A DNA stretch of 64,000 nucleotides, taken from positions 558,001 to 622,000 of the forward strand of contig NZ_JACOGC010000001.1 in NCBI RefSeq assembly GCF_014284195.1. The letters run 5' to 3'. Origin of the DNA: Cognatundibacterium griseum. Lineage in GTDB: Bacteria > Pseudomonadota > Gammaproteobacteria > Burkholderiales > Burkholderiaceae_D. Below are positions 1 through 8,239 of this stretch, one piece after another. Numbering within the stretch: position 1 is the stretch's first letter; each line of letters starts with the position of its first letter. Position numbers and translations under genes: made by a program. Under the pieces are notes generated by a model. That model made no database searches and was not told the DNA's origin. It saw nothing but the letters and a program-made list of their open reading frames with translations.

Positions 1-1
1 C

Positions 2-1570
2 TTCCTCACCGAAGGACCAATGGGCATCAAGGTATCCAAGCCGGTTTTATTTGGCCAGAAACTGGGTGAAGTCGGGAATTTTTACCTGGTGGCCGCTCTG
101 ATGGTGCTGGCGATGATTGTGGTGCACCGGATCTTACGTTCTCATCTCGGCCGTGCTTTTCAGGCCTTGCGCGACAGCCCGATTGCTTCTGACTGTATGG
201 GGGTCTCGGTCTACCGCTACAAAGTTTATGCATTCGTGATCAGCGCTGCCCTGGCAGGGCTGGCGGGCAGTCTGTATGCTTATTCGGAAGAATATATTTC
301 TCCGAACACGTATAACTTTGAACTCACGATCCTGTTCCTGCTGGCAGTCATTATGGGCGGACGTAAAAGCCGCATCGGCTCACTGCTGGGTGCATTCATT
401 GTCGTGATGCTGCCATCCCTGCTGGCGGACATCGAATTGTTCCGCAAGATCGCTACGGTCGCAGCAGTTGTCGGTATTGCGGGTGGTGCTTATACGCTGG
501 CAAAAGGACGCAAGACAGTCCGCGAACTGGCAGTGCCTGTGATTGCGACGGCAGGCATGGCCTTGTTTTCCTATAAGCTGGAGAGCATCACCGACTGGCG
601 TCTGACGATATTTGGTCTGATGACTTTGTTTGTGGTGTATTACCTGCAGGATGGCATCGTCGGTTTTATCAATTCATTGCTGGGCAAAGGGCCACGTCAT
701 TTGATGGCGCAACCAGTGGCATTTACTGCAAATGACGACACTGCCATTGCCAAGGCAAACGGCGAACGTGTCGGCATTCTGCTCAGTGCACGTCAGTTGC
801 TGATGCAGTTTGGCGGTCTGAAGGCATTGAATCAGGTAGACCTGCAAATCGCCAAGGGCACCGTGCATGGCCTGATCGGGCCGAATGGTTCCGGTAAGAG
901 CACGATGATGAATGTGCTGACCGGCATTTATAAACCAACGGATGGCGTGGTTGAATTCAGCGGGCGCGTGATTTCCGGCACAACGCCATCAGCGATTGCA
1001 CTGGGCGGTGTGGCGCGTACTTTCCAGAATGTCCAACTGTTCGGTGAAATGACGGCGACGGAAAACGTTTTGGTTGGCTTGCACAACACCTTCCGCAGCA
1101 ATGTGCTCGATGTCATGCTGCATACACCGCGCTATCTGCGGGAAGAGCGTGAGGCCAGGATGCGTGCCGCCAGTATCCTCAACTTTGTCGGCTTGTCCGA
1201 TCTGGCAAATGAAGAAGCCCGTAATCTTCCGTACGGCAAACAGCGTTTGCTTGAAATCGGCCGTGCACTGGGCTTGAATCCGCAATTGCTGCTGCTGGAT
1301 GAGCCTGCTGCAGGTTTGACGGCACCGGATATTAAAGAGCTGATCGCCATTATCCGCAAGATCCGTGAACACGATATTACGATTATTCTGATTGAGCATC
1401 ATATGGACGTCGTGATGTCGATTTGCGATACGGTGACTGTGCTGGACTTCGGACAAAAAATTGCCGAAGGTAAGCCCGCCGACGTGCAGGCGGATTCCAA
1501 AGTGATCGAAGCTTATCTTGGTGGCAGTGTCAGCGATGATATTGGCGCACCCCACGCTGTGACAGCCTGA
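2..1570 (+). CDS. Fused LivM permease and LivG ATPase of a branched-chain amino-acid ABC transporter (5' end outside window)
   Basis: The frame is open to the left edge: the codons before the ATG at 20 read FLTEGP, joining MGIKV as in LivM proteins, so that ATG is internal and the gene is cut by the window. The first part (to about residue 230 counted from that ATG) is LivM-like membrane permease, including the EAA-type stretch GRAFQALRDSPIA. It carries an extra hydrophobic segment of about 50 residues before WRLTIFG. The second part is a complete LivG-type ATPase: Walker A GPNGSGKST at 287-295, signature LPYGKQRLLEIGRA and Walker B LLLLDEPAAGL. One polypeptide thus supplies a permease half and an ATPase. 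It imports leucine, isoleucine and valine or related substrates with livF, which follows after 9 bases. Natural LivM-LivG fusions are known in Burkholderiales. The exact substrate cannot be read from the sequence. Confidence 0.93.
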   Translation, partial: FLTEGPMGIKVSKPVLFGQKLGEVGNFYLVAALMVLAMIVVHRILRSHLGRAFQALRDSPIASDCMGVSVYRYKVYAFVISAALAGLAGSLYAYSEEYISPNTYNFELTILFLLAVIMGGRKSRIGSLLGAFIVVMLPSLLADIELFRKIATVAAVVGIAGGAYTLAKGRKTVRELAVPVIATAGMALFSYKLESITDWRLTIFGLMTLFVVYYLQDGIVGFINSLLGKGPRHLMAQPVAFTANDDTAIAKANGERVGILLSARQLLMQFGGLKALNQVDLQIAKGTVHGLIGPNGSGKSTMMNVLTGIYKPTDGVVEFSGRVISGTTPSAIALGGVARTFQNVQLFGEMTATENVLVGLHNTFRSNVLDVMLHTPRYLREEREARMRAASILNFVGLSDLANEEARNLPYGKQRLLEIGRALGLNPQLLLLDEPAAGLTAPDIKELIAIIRKIREHDITIILIEHHMDVVMSICDTVTVLDFGQKIAEGKPADVQADSKVIEAYLGGSVSDDIGAPHAVTA

Positions 1571-1579
1571 GGAGGCAAG

Positions 1580-2308
1580 ATGTTAACTATTTCAAATTTG
1601 CATGCCGCATACGGCAAGGTTCAGGTGCTGCACGGAATTTCAATGGAAGTTCCGAAAGGTAAAGTGGTGACGCTGATTGGATCCAATGGTGCCGGCAAGA
1701 CGACTACCATGCGTGCGATTTCCGGAATGCTGAAGCCGAAAGAGGGGAAGGTGACGCTTGATGGCAAGGATGTCACAGGCCTCGATTCTCATAAAATTGC
1801 CCGTGCCGGTCTGGCGCATTCCCCTGAGGGGCGGCGTGTTTTCGCCACCATGTCCGTGACGGATAATTTGCTGTTGGGAGCCTTTCCGCGTTTTACCCGG
1901 TCGCGTCCGCGTGGCGATATCGACAGCGATCTGCAAAAGGCCATGGAGTTGTTTCCGCGCCTGAAAGAGCGTCGCCATCAGCTGGCCGGCACTTTGTCCG
2001 GCGGTGAGCAGCAGATGCTGGCGATGGCGCGTGCGGTGATGTTGAATCCCGAGGTGATTTTGCTGGATGAGCCATCTATGGGACTGGCGCCTATTCTGGT
2101 CGATGAGGTTTTCCGTATTATTCAGCGACTCAAGCAGGAAGGCAGGACCATGCTGTTAGTGGAGCAGTTTGCTGCAGCAGCGCTGGCGGTGGCCGACTAT
2201 GGATATGTGCTGGAAAATGGCCGCATCTCTGTACATGGTCCGGCAGATAAACTGCAAAATGATCCGGCAGTGAAGGCGGCTTACTTGGGTGGAGGGGCGC
2301 ATCACTGA
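1580..2308 (+). CDS. livF: LivF, ATP-binding protein of the branched-chain amino-acid ABC transporter
   Basis: 242 residues, the usual LivF length. Walker A GSNGAGKTT lies at 34-42, followed by the signature LSGGEQQMLAMARA and Walker B VILLDEPSMGLAP, all typical of the LivF subfamily. It pairs with the LivG half of the upstream fusion protein to power the permease at the inner membrane. The ATG at 1580 is preceded by a strong GAGGAGG Shine-Dalgarno that overlaps the livMG stop codon region, so the two genes are translationally close. It is the last gene of its operon: a strong terminator follows at 2427-2463. Confidence 0.95.
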   Translation: MLTISNLHAAYGKVQVLHGISMEVPKGKVVTLIGSNGAGKTTTMRAISGMLKPKEGKVTLDGKDVTGLDSHKIARAGLAHSPEGRRVFATMSVTDNLLLGAFPRFTRSRPRGDIDSDLQKAMELFPRLKERRHQLAGTLSGGEQQMLAMARAVMLNPEVILLDEPSMGLAPILVDEVFRIIQRLKQEGRTMLLVEQFAAAALAVADYGYVLENGRISVHGPADKLQNDPAVKAAYLGGGAHH

Positions 2309-2426
2309 TGCGCTCTATGGATAGCAGGTGATATGGAAAACCAATCTGAAGGATTGGTTGCTGTCGAAAATTTGTTGGGGGATTCCGCTCATCAGACGTT
2401 CCCTGACATACTATCCAGCATAAAAG

Positions 2427-2463
2427 AAAAAAGCATACGTATCCCGCGTATGCTTTTTTTTTT
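2427..2463 (+). terminator. Bidirectional intrinsic terminator between livF and the convergent hydrolase
   Basis: AAAAAAGCATACG (2427-2439) pairs perfectly with CGTATGCTTTTTT (2447-2459) around a 7-base loop, and the T run continues to 2463. The A run on the left gives an equivalent U tract on the minus strand. It can therefore end both livF transcription (plus) and transcription of the convergent gene that stops at 2478 (minus). A weaker 8-bp inverted repeat (AACCAATC/GATTGGTT, 2339-2359) lies just before it. Confidence 0.9.
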
Positions 2464-2477
2464 GATTGTTGGTAGCG

Positions 2478-3572
2478 TCAGTCTTGCAGATGGCGCAGCG
2501 GATGTGCATAGTCTGGCCAGACTGGTGCAAAAAAGCTTTGCACCAGATTTTCGCTGACCTCATTCAATGTTGATGGTGACCATTGCGGTGCGTTGTCTTT
2601 ATCCACCACCAGTGCCCGTACACCTTCGAGCACCTCACCATGCCGGAAGCAGTGACGCACCATATTTCTTTCCATGCGCAGGCATGCCGATACGTTCATG
2701 CTCTTGCTGCGGCGCAGTTGTTCCAGGGTGACCGACATCAGTAACGGGGAGCGTTTTTGCATCGTTACCAGAGTGTGTTGTGCGAAGTCACTGCTGTCCT
2801 GCTGCAGTTTGTCGCAGATGGCGCTGACGCTGTTACCGGTGAACAGGTGGTTGATGGCATTGTGCAGGCTTGCCAGCCTGCTGGCTTCCGGCTTGGCCTG
2901 ATCTGCAAAGCCGGCTGCAAAATCACGTATTGCCGTACGCAGGTCTGGTGCTGTGTTTTTACCTAACAAGGTCATGAGTGCCGGTATTTCCGCAGTCGGG
3001 ATATACACGTCTGCCAATCCCGCATATAAGGCATCGGCAGCACCGATGATTTCACCGGTCAGCCCCAGGTAGGTTCCCAATTCACCCGGAGTACGAGAGA
3101 GGAAGTGACCGCCCCCCACATCCGGAAACAGGCCGATATTCACTTCCGGCATCGCCATTTTGGTTCGTTCCGTGACGATGCGCAAACGGCATGTTTCTCC
3201 AGCCTGAGCGATGCCCATACCCCCCCCCATGACTACGCCATTCATCAGGGCGATGTAGGGTTTCGGATAAAAATGAATTAAATGGTTCAGCGCATATTCT
3301 TCTGTGAAAAAGTCTTCCAGTAATGCGCTGTCTCCGGTCGGCGTCGCTGTGCCTACATCGTAGAAGAAGCGGATATCGCCACCGGCACAGAAGGCCTTTT
3401 CACTGCTACTGTGAATAAACACGGCCTTCACCTCAGCATCGTCGCGCCACCGGAGCAAGATGGCGGTTATCGCGCGCACCATATCCAGTGACAGGGAGTT
3501 CAATGCCTTAGGGCGGTCCAGCAGAATATAGCCGATGGAATTGCTGACTGAGGTGATAACGTAATCGCTCAT
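2478..3572 (-). CDS. Enoyl-CoA hydratase/isomerase superfamily protein, 3-hydroxyisobutyryl-CoA hydrolase type
   Basis: 364 residues. The crotonase fold is clear: FCAGGDIRFFYD forms the first oxyanion-hole element, VVMGGGMGIAQAG the second, and MPEVNIGLFPDVGGGHFLSR carries the catalytic-region Glu. The length (about 360 rather than 260) and the PDVGG-x-FLSR motif point to 3-hydroxyisobutyryl-CoA hydrolase (EC 3.1.2.4) of valine catabolism rather than a simple hydratase. That would fit its position beside a branched-chain amino-acid importer, although it is on the opposite strand and not in that operon. A run of nine G on the coding strand (3220-3228) encodes the GGG of the oxyanion element. 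Alternative: another CoA-hydrolysing crotonase. Confidence 0.85.
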   Translation of the reverse strand: MSDYVITSVSNSIGYILLDRPKALNSLSLDMVRAITAILLRWRDDAEVKAVFIHSSSEKAFCAGGDIRFFYDVGTATPTGDSALLEDFFTEEYALNHLIHFYPKPYIALMNGVVMGGGMGIAQAGETCRLRIVTERTKMAMPEVNIGLFPDVGGGHFLSRTPGELGTYLGLTGEIIGAADALYAGLADVYIPTAEIPALMTLLGKNTAPDLRTAIRDFAAGFADQAKPEASRLASLHNAINHLFTGNSVSAICDKLQQDSSDFAQHTLVTMQKRSPLLMSVTLEQLRRSKSMNVSACLRMERNMVRHCFRHGEVLEGVRALVVDKDNAPQWSPSTLNEVSENLVQSFFAPVWPDYAHPLRHLQD

Positions 3573-3730
3573 GGAAATACCAGTTTATTAATCGGAAGAA
3601 GCTGATATTTTATGACGGCATGACGGTAACGTCACTGAGTTTACTGGTGAACAGAATTCATGAGAGACAATAGCAGAGCCGGATGCACAAAACCAGTATG
3701 GCAAGATGGTGTGTGGAAATCAGTGTGCAG

Positions 3731-3766
3731 AAATAAAAAAGGACGCTCAAGCGTCCTTTTTGATGC
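3731..3766 (-). terminator. Intrinsic terminator of hpf
   Basis: AAAAAGGACGC (3736-3746), a 4-base TCAA loop and GCGTCCTTTTT (3751-3761) form a perfect 11-bp stem. The A run at 3731-3740 becomes a U tract on the minus strand, right after the hpf stop at 3779. The plus strand also has a T run, so it can act both ways. Confidence 0.88.
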
Positions 3767-3778
3767 GACTGCGCTCAG

Positions 3779-4123
3779 TCAGGGCGATGCCGGATCAGGG
3801 ATATGCTTGATCGCGTCATGCTGGTGATCCTGGATTTTATCTTTGTGCTTGATGACCTGGCGATCCAGTTTGTCTACCAGTGCATCAATGGCCGCATACA
3901 GATCATGCGCGAGACTTTCGACATGAATGTCTTTACCGCTGATATGCAGATTGATGTCGGCTTTATGCCTTTTTTCTTTTTCACGGAGCTTATCAACCGT
4001 CAGGATGACGGCAATATCAATGACCTGATCGAAGTGACGCCGGATGCGTTCCAGTTTGGTATGTACATATTCACGAATGGCAGGAGTGACTTCGACGTGA
4101 TGTCCACTGATGGTGAGATTCAT
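3779..4123 (-). CDS. hpf: Ribosome hibernation promoting factor (HPF/RaiA family, short form)
   Basis: 114 residues starting [31 protein letters not shown], the beta-alpha-beta start of the HPF/YfiA fold. A basic second half follows ([52 protein letters not shown]). It binds the decoding site of the 30S subunit and stabilises inactive ribosomes in stationary phase. It is slightly longer than the about 95-residue short HPF but lacks the C-terminal dimerisation domain of long HPF. It lies downstream of rpoN, as in most proteobacteria, but has its own promoter in the 109-base gap. The usual next genes ptsN and hprK are absent: a terminator follows at once. Confidence 0.93.
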   Translation of the reverse strand: MNLTISGHHVEVTPAIREYVHTKLERIRRHFDQVIDIAVILTVDKLREKEKRHKADINLHISGKDIHVESLAHDLYAAIDALVDKLDRQVIKHKDKIQDHQHDAIKHIPDPASP

Positions 4124-4189
4124 ACTGTGCTCCTATAGTGATGTTGCTTGCTGTTACGATAGGCTCATTCGATTCGGGATGTTCTGAGC

Positions 4190-4224
4190 TAAATCATATA
4201 TAGCAATTCAAACCGTGATTACAA
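4190..4224 (-). promoter_or_regulatory. Sigma-70-type promoter for hpf
   Basis: On the minus strand, TTGTAA (4224-4219) and TATATA (4202-4197) are separated by 16 bases. This places the start of transcription near 4190, about 65 bases before the hpf ATG. It sits in the gap between the rpoN stop (4233) and hpf, so hpf can be expressed independently of the upstream operon. Confidence 0.55.
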
Positions 4225-4232
4225 GGACTAAG

Positions 4233-5714
4233 TTACAAAGATTTTCGCAGGCTGACTGGGGGAATTTTGAGGGCTTCACGGTATTTGGCAACGGTACGCC
4301 GTGCAATCACCATGCCTTGTTCACCCAGCATGTCTGCAATTTTGCTGTCAGAGAGTGGGCTTTTCTGGTCTTCTGCTCCTATCAACTGCTTGATGAGTGC
4401 TCGTATCGCGGTGGACGATGCTTCCCCCCCGGTTTCCGTCGCGACATGGCTGCCGAAAAAGTATTTCAACTCAAACATGCCATGTGGGGTCAACATGTAT
4501 TTTTGGGTCGTTACACGGGAAATAGTGCTTTCGTGTAATCCCAGTGTATCAGCTATTTCGCGCAAAACAAGGGGGCGCATGGCAACTGCGCCGTGAGTGA
4601 AAAAATTGCGTTGTCTTTCAACTATGGCTTGTGCGACGCGCAAAATCGTGTCGAAACGCTGACGCATATTTTTGATCAGCCAGCGCGCCTCCTGCAGCTG
4701 CGTGCTGAGCCCAGTTTCACCGCGGTTTTGCCGCATGATGTTGGCATACATGCTGCTGATTCTTAATTTGGGCATCACATCCTGATTCAGCAATACCTGC
4801 CAGTTGCTGCCGCATTTTTTGACAATCACATCCGGTACGACGTAGTCGGAATCATGGCTGGTGAAAGCTGCCCCGGGGCGGGGTTCGCACAGCCGGATGA
4901 CGGTTTGCGCTTCCCGCAAATCTTCGTCATCGCAATTGAAGATTCTCTTGAGTTTGGTGAAATCCCGCTGGGCAAATAAAGTCAGTTGCGTTTCGACAAT
5001 GGCGAGCGCCAGCCTGCGAGTGACGAAGGGAATGCGAGGCAGGCGTCTGATCTGCAGGGCGAGGCATTCCGAGAGTGTTCTGGCGCCGATTCCTGCGGGT
5101 TCAAAACTCTGCACCATTGTCAGCGCAAAATGCAGTTCTTCCGGTTCGACGCATAATTCAATCGGCAAACCTGAGTAGATGTCGTCGAGTGATTCCGCCA
5201 GATAGCCATTGTCATCCAGCGCATCAATGATCAGCTCAGTCAGCGCACGATCACGCGGTTCCCGCAGATTCAGGCGCATTTGTTCGCGCAGATGATCGTG
5301 CAGGCTGATATGGGCTGCTTCCAGTTGGGGGCGGCTCTCTTCGTCGTCCTGGCTGCGGGCTGCAGCTGGGGCATTATCAAAATTCCAGTCCTGATCGCTG
5401 GCGCTGATGCTGTCTGCCGGAGGAAAATCGGGCTCTGCCACAGTGTCCTGGGATACCGGACTGCTTTCCGTGCCGGATGAGGGCGGGCTGTCCTCGCCAT
5501 ATTGTTTGTCATGGCTGACTGCGCCGTCGGCCAGTAAGCGCACTGCCTGATCCAGCGGATCATCCGTACGTTCCAGTAACGGATTTTCTGTCAGTAAATT
5601 TTCCAGCTCCTGATGCAGTTCTAGTGTGGACAACTGGAGCAACCGTATCGATTGCTGCAACTGAGGCGTCAGTGCCAGATGCTGGGAGGTGCGGAGTTGC
5701 AGACCTTGTTTCAT
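4233..5714 (-). CDS. rpoN: RNA polymerase sigma-54 factor
   Basis: 493 residues with all three sigma-54 regions. The glutamine- and leucine-rich activator-interacting N-terminus starts MKQGLQLRTSQHLALTPQLQQSIRLLQ. An acidic spacer (about 60-120) follows, then the core-binding domain. The C-terminal DNA-binding part has a helix-turn-helix (ADTLGLHESTISRVTTQKY) and the RpoN box ARRTVAKYRE at 471-480. It directs transcription from -24/-12 promoters, for example nitrogen-assimilation, motility and pilus genes. It is cotranscribed with lptB (11-base gap), the conserved arrangement in proteobacteria. Confidence 0.97.
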   Translation of the reverse strand: MKQGLQLRTSQHLALTPQLQQSIRLLQLSTLELHQELENLLTENPLLERTDDPLDQAVRLLADGAVSHDKQYGEDSPPSSGTESSPVSQDTVAEPDFPPADSISASDQDWNFDNAPAAARSQDDEESRPQLEAAHISLHDHLREQMRLNLREPRDRALTELIIDALDDNGYLAESLDDIYSGLPIELCVEPEELHFALTMVQSFEPAGIGARTLSECLALQIRRLPRIPFVTRRLALAIVETQLTLFAQRDFTKLKRIFNCDDEDLREAQTVIRLCEPRPGAAFTSHDSDYVVPDVIVKKCGSNWQVLLNQDVMPKLRISSMYANIMRQNRGETGLSTQLQEARWLIKNMRQRFDTILRVAQAIVERQRNFFTHGAVAMRPLVLREIADTLGLHESTISRVTTQKYMLTPHGMFELKYFFGSHVATETGGEASSTAIRALIKQLIGAEDQKSPLSDSKIADMLGEQGMVIARRTVAKYREALKIPPVSLRKSL

Positions 5715-5725
5715 GATGCAGCCCG

Positions 5726-6478
5726 TTACATGCGGAAGTGTTCTCCCAGATACACCCGCCGTACGGATTCATTCTGAATGATATCGTCCGGCTTGCCACT
5801 GGCGAGTACTGCACCCTGATTAATAATATAGGCATGGTCACAGATACCCAGCGTCTCACGGACATTGTGATCGGTGATCAGTACACCGATGCCACGCTCT
5901 TTCAGGAAGCGCACGATGCGCTGAATTTCAATGACAGCGATAGGGTCCACGCCGGCAAACGGCTCATCCAGCAGAACGAAGCGCGGATTGGTTGCCAGCG
6001 CCCTGGCGATTTCCACCCGCCGGCGTTCTCCGCCCGATAGTGCCAGCGCCTGACTCTCGCGGATTTTTTCTATCTGCAGATCGGCCAGCAGTGCATTCAG
6101 ACGTTCCTGAATGACTTTGCCGGTCAAAAATTTTCCATCCGGATTTTTTTGTAATTCCAGCACGGCCTGGATATTTTCTTCGACCGTCAGTTTGCGGAAA
6201 ACGGAGGCCTCCTGCGGCAGATAGGACAGGCCCAGAACTGCACGCTTATGGATGGGCAGATCGGAGACATTGACGCCGTTGATCGAGATTTCCCCGCCAT
6301 CTGAAGGTACCAGGCCGACGATCATATAAAACGAGGTCGTCTTGCCTGCGCCATTGGGTCCCAGCAAACCAACCACTTCCCCGCTTTTAACCTGCAATGA
6401 AACATCCCGCACCACCTGGCGCGCGCCGTAACGCTTTTGCAGTCCGTTCACCATCAAGGTGCTATCGTGTTCTGTCAT
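5726..6478 (-). CDS. lptB: LptB, ATPase of the lipopolysaccharide export complex LptB2FG
   Basis: 250 residues. Walker [10 protein letters not shown] at 40-48, Q-loop region LPQEASVF, signature [14 protein letters not shown], Walker [14 protein letters not shown] and the switch His in [11 protein letters not shown] are all typical of LptB (YhbG). As a dimer at the inner face of the cytoplasmic membrane it powers extraction of LPS by LptFG. It follows lptA with a 1-base gap, so translation is probably coupled, and precedes rpoN. Confidence 0.96.
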   Translation of the reverse strand: MTEHDSTLMVNGLQKRYGARQVVRDVSLQVKSGEVVGLLGPNGAGKTTSFYMIVGLVPSDGGEISINGVNVSDLPIHKRAVLGLSYLPQEASVFRKLTVEENIQAVLELQKNPDGKFLTGKVIQERLNALLADLQIEKIRESQALALSGGERRRVEIARALATNPRFVLLDEPFAGVDPIAVIEIQRIVRFLKERGIGVLITDHNVRETLGICDHAYIINQGAVLASGKPDDIIQNESVRRVYLGEHFRM

Positions 6479-6479
6479 A

Positions 6480-7061
6480 TCAGTCAGCCTGTTTTTCTGC
6501 TTTGCTGCGGATCACGATACGGACGCGGGAATTGCCCTCGACGTGCTGGCCGCTGGTGGAGTTGGTTCCCAGGAAGACGTCATTCTTGCTGTCGTAGGAT
6601 AAGTACGCACCTGATTGTTCTTGCGTGACTTTTTTCCCATCCAGATAACGTACCTGCGCATTCGAAATCAGTTTTACCATTTCGGTTGATTCGTCATATT
6701 CGGCGGATTCGGCCTGGCCTTCTATCCATAAATCCGGCCCGCCATCCCGTTTCTGGCGAAATGTGACCGGTGTGCCAGGTTTGCTGAGCAGCACGACATT
6801 TTGCTTACCGTCGGCAGCCTGTTTCAGGTTGGCTTTTTCTGCCCTGATCAGCAACGTTCCGCGGCTGATGGTGACGCCATGCGACAGGACGGCGACATTG
6901 TTTTTGATATCGTCAAATGAATGGCCGGCTTCAATGATCGTATCCGCATAGCTGTCTGCTTTTTCTGCCCGTGCTGCAGAAATTGCAGTCATGCTCAGGG
7001 CAAACAGTGTCAGGCTCAGCAAATATCCGGTGCGTTGACTGGCAAAAGAAAAGAAGTACAT
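6480..7061 (-). CDS. lptA: LptA, periplasmic lipopolysaccharide bridge protein
   Basis: 193 residues with a signal peptide (hydrophobic stretch about 10-28, cleavage probably after SAARA). An OstA-like beta-jelly-roll repeat follows (residues about 38-165), including [19 protein letters not shown] and [38 protein letters not shown]. It oligomerises to form the periplasmic bridge carrying LPS from LptC to LptD. It lies between lptC (12-base gap) and lptB (1-base gap). Confidence 0.94.
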   Translation of the reverse strand: MYFFSFASQRTGYLLSLTLFALSMTAISAARAEKADSYADTIIEAGHSFDDIKNNVAVLSHGVTISRGTLLIRAEKANLKQAADGKQNVVLLSKPGTPVTFRQKRDGGPDLWIEGQAESAEYDESTEMVKLISNAQVRYLDGKKVTQEQSGAYLSYDSKNDVFLGTNSTSGQHVEGNSRVRIVIRSKAEKQAD

Positions 7062-7073
7062 GGCTGACTCGCT

Positions 7074-7718
7074 TTAATGGTCGTGAGAGTTGGAATGATG
7101 TCCGGCATTTTTCTTGATATGAACCCGGACTTTACTCAGTAATTCAAATTCCTGTCTGGCGTTATTGGCATTCAGGCCAACGGCCGTGGTGTCTGTGTTG
7201 GCCGTAATCAGGCTGACCGCTTTGTCTGTTTTGATGATGTCGCTATCCGGCATCAGCATTAAATATTCGGTATCGAGCCGCATGAAACGCGAGTTCAGAC
7301 CTTCCGGGCGTTCTACACTGACCTGATCGTACAAATGCACCACATCCTGTTCCCGCCGCGGTTTGGTGGTGTCTGATTTCTGTTCGACCACAGCGCGGCC
7401 GGCACTGATCGTAATCGGGGTGCGCTGGTCGTCAAAACTATTGATCAGCGGATGCTGAATTTCATACTGATCTGTGCGCGGCAGATGAACCAGACTGTCG
7501 CCAGTGACGTGGTAATTGGCTTTTCCGTTGTTGGACAGTTTGATGAAATTGAATTTTTCGACGTAATAATCCGGCTCCTGACGTGCCGTGTTGCGCTGGT
7601 AATCGTCGTCCCCGCGCATGATCACATTTTGCAGCCAGAAACTGCCGAGCGCGATCACTGCGATGGTGGCAACAGCCATCCAGATGCGGGCGCGGTCGAG
7701 GGTAATCGGTGTTTTCAT
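7074..7718 (-). CDS. lptC: LptC, inner-membrane LPS export protein
   Basis: 214 residues with one N-terminal membrane anchor (about residues 12-31) and a periplasmic LptC/OstA-like domain (YYVEKFNFIKLSNNGKANYHVTGDSLVHLPRTDQYEIQHP). It receives LPS from LptFG and passes it to LptA. The start overlaps the end of kdsC by 4 bases (ATGA), which indicates translational coupling. The C-terminus is histidine-rich (HHSNSHDH), which I regard as incidental. Confidence 0.93.
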   Translation of the reverse strand: MKTPITLDRARIWMAVATIAVIALGSFWLQNVIMRGDDDYQRNTARQEPDYYVEKFNFIKLSNNGKANYHVTGDSLVHLPRTDQYEIQHPLINSFDDQRTPITISAGRAVVEQKSDTTKPRREQDVVHLYDQVSVERPEGLNSRFMRLDTEYLMLMPDSDIIKTDKAVSLITANTDTTAVGLNANNARQEFELLSKVRVHIKKNAGHHSNSHDH

Positions 7719-8239
7719 GCCAGAAACTGTGCCATGACGGCGTCGTATTTTTGCTGGGCGCGCAGCAGATAGTCGCAGACTTCACGCACTGCGCCTTTTC
7801 CGCCAGTTGCCGTTGTGATGTAGTGCACACGCTGCCTGACCTCGGCATGGGCGTTTGGCACGGAGACGGCAAATCCGACGCGTGTCAGCACGGGCAGATC
7901 AATCACGTCGTCGCCGATAAAGCCGCATTCTCCGGCGCTCAGTCCCAGTTCCTGTAGTAGTTGGAGGAAAGCGGATTTTTTGTCATGAATGCCCTGCCGC
8001 ACATGGCTGACACCTAAGTCCGCAGCCCGTCGTGCCACGATGGGAGACTGTCTGGCGCTGATAATGGCTGTAGCGATTCCTGCGTCCTGTATCAGTCGCA
8101 TGCCTTGACCATCAAGCACGCTGAAGGTTTTTAATGCCTCGCCATCGGCACCGAAATGCAGACTGCCATCGGTCAGAATGCCATCGACATCAAAGATCAT
8201 CAGACGGACTCTGGCTGCGCGTGTCATTGCTTCAGACAT
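7715..8239 (-). CDS. kdsC: 3-deoxy-D-manno-octulosonate 8-phosphate phosphatase
   Basis: 174 residues of a C0-type HAD phosphatase without a cap domain. The nucleophile motif is FDVDGILTDG (Asp17, Asp19), and the motif 4 region is GFIGDDVIDLPVLTRVG. It hydrolyses Kdo-8-phosphate to Kdo, the inner-core sugar of LPS. It sits between kdsD (1-base overlap) and lptC (4-base overlap). It is in the same operon as the enzyme for the first step of the Kdo pathway, as in E. coli. Confidence 0.95.
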   Translation of the reverse strand: MSEAMTRAARVRLMIFDVDGILTDGSLHFGADGEALKTFSVLDGQGMRLIQDAGIATAIISARQSPIVARRAADLGVSHVRQGIHDKKSAFLQLLQELGLSAGECGFIGDDVIDLPVLTRVGFAVSVPNAHAEVRQRVHYITTATGGKGAVREVCDYLLRAQQKYDAVMAQFLA

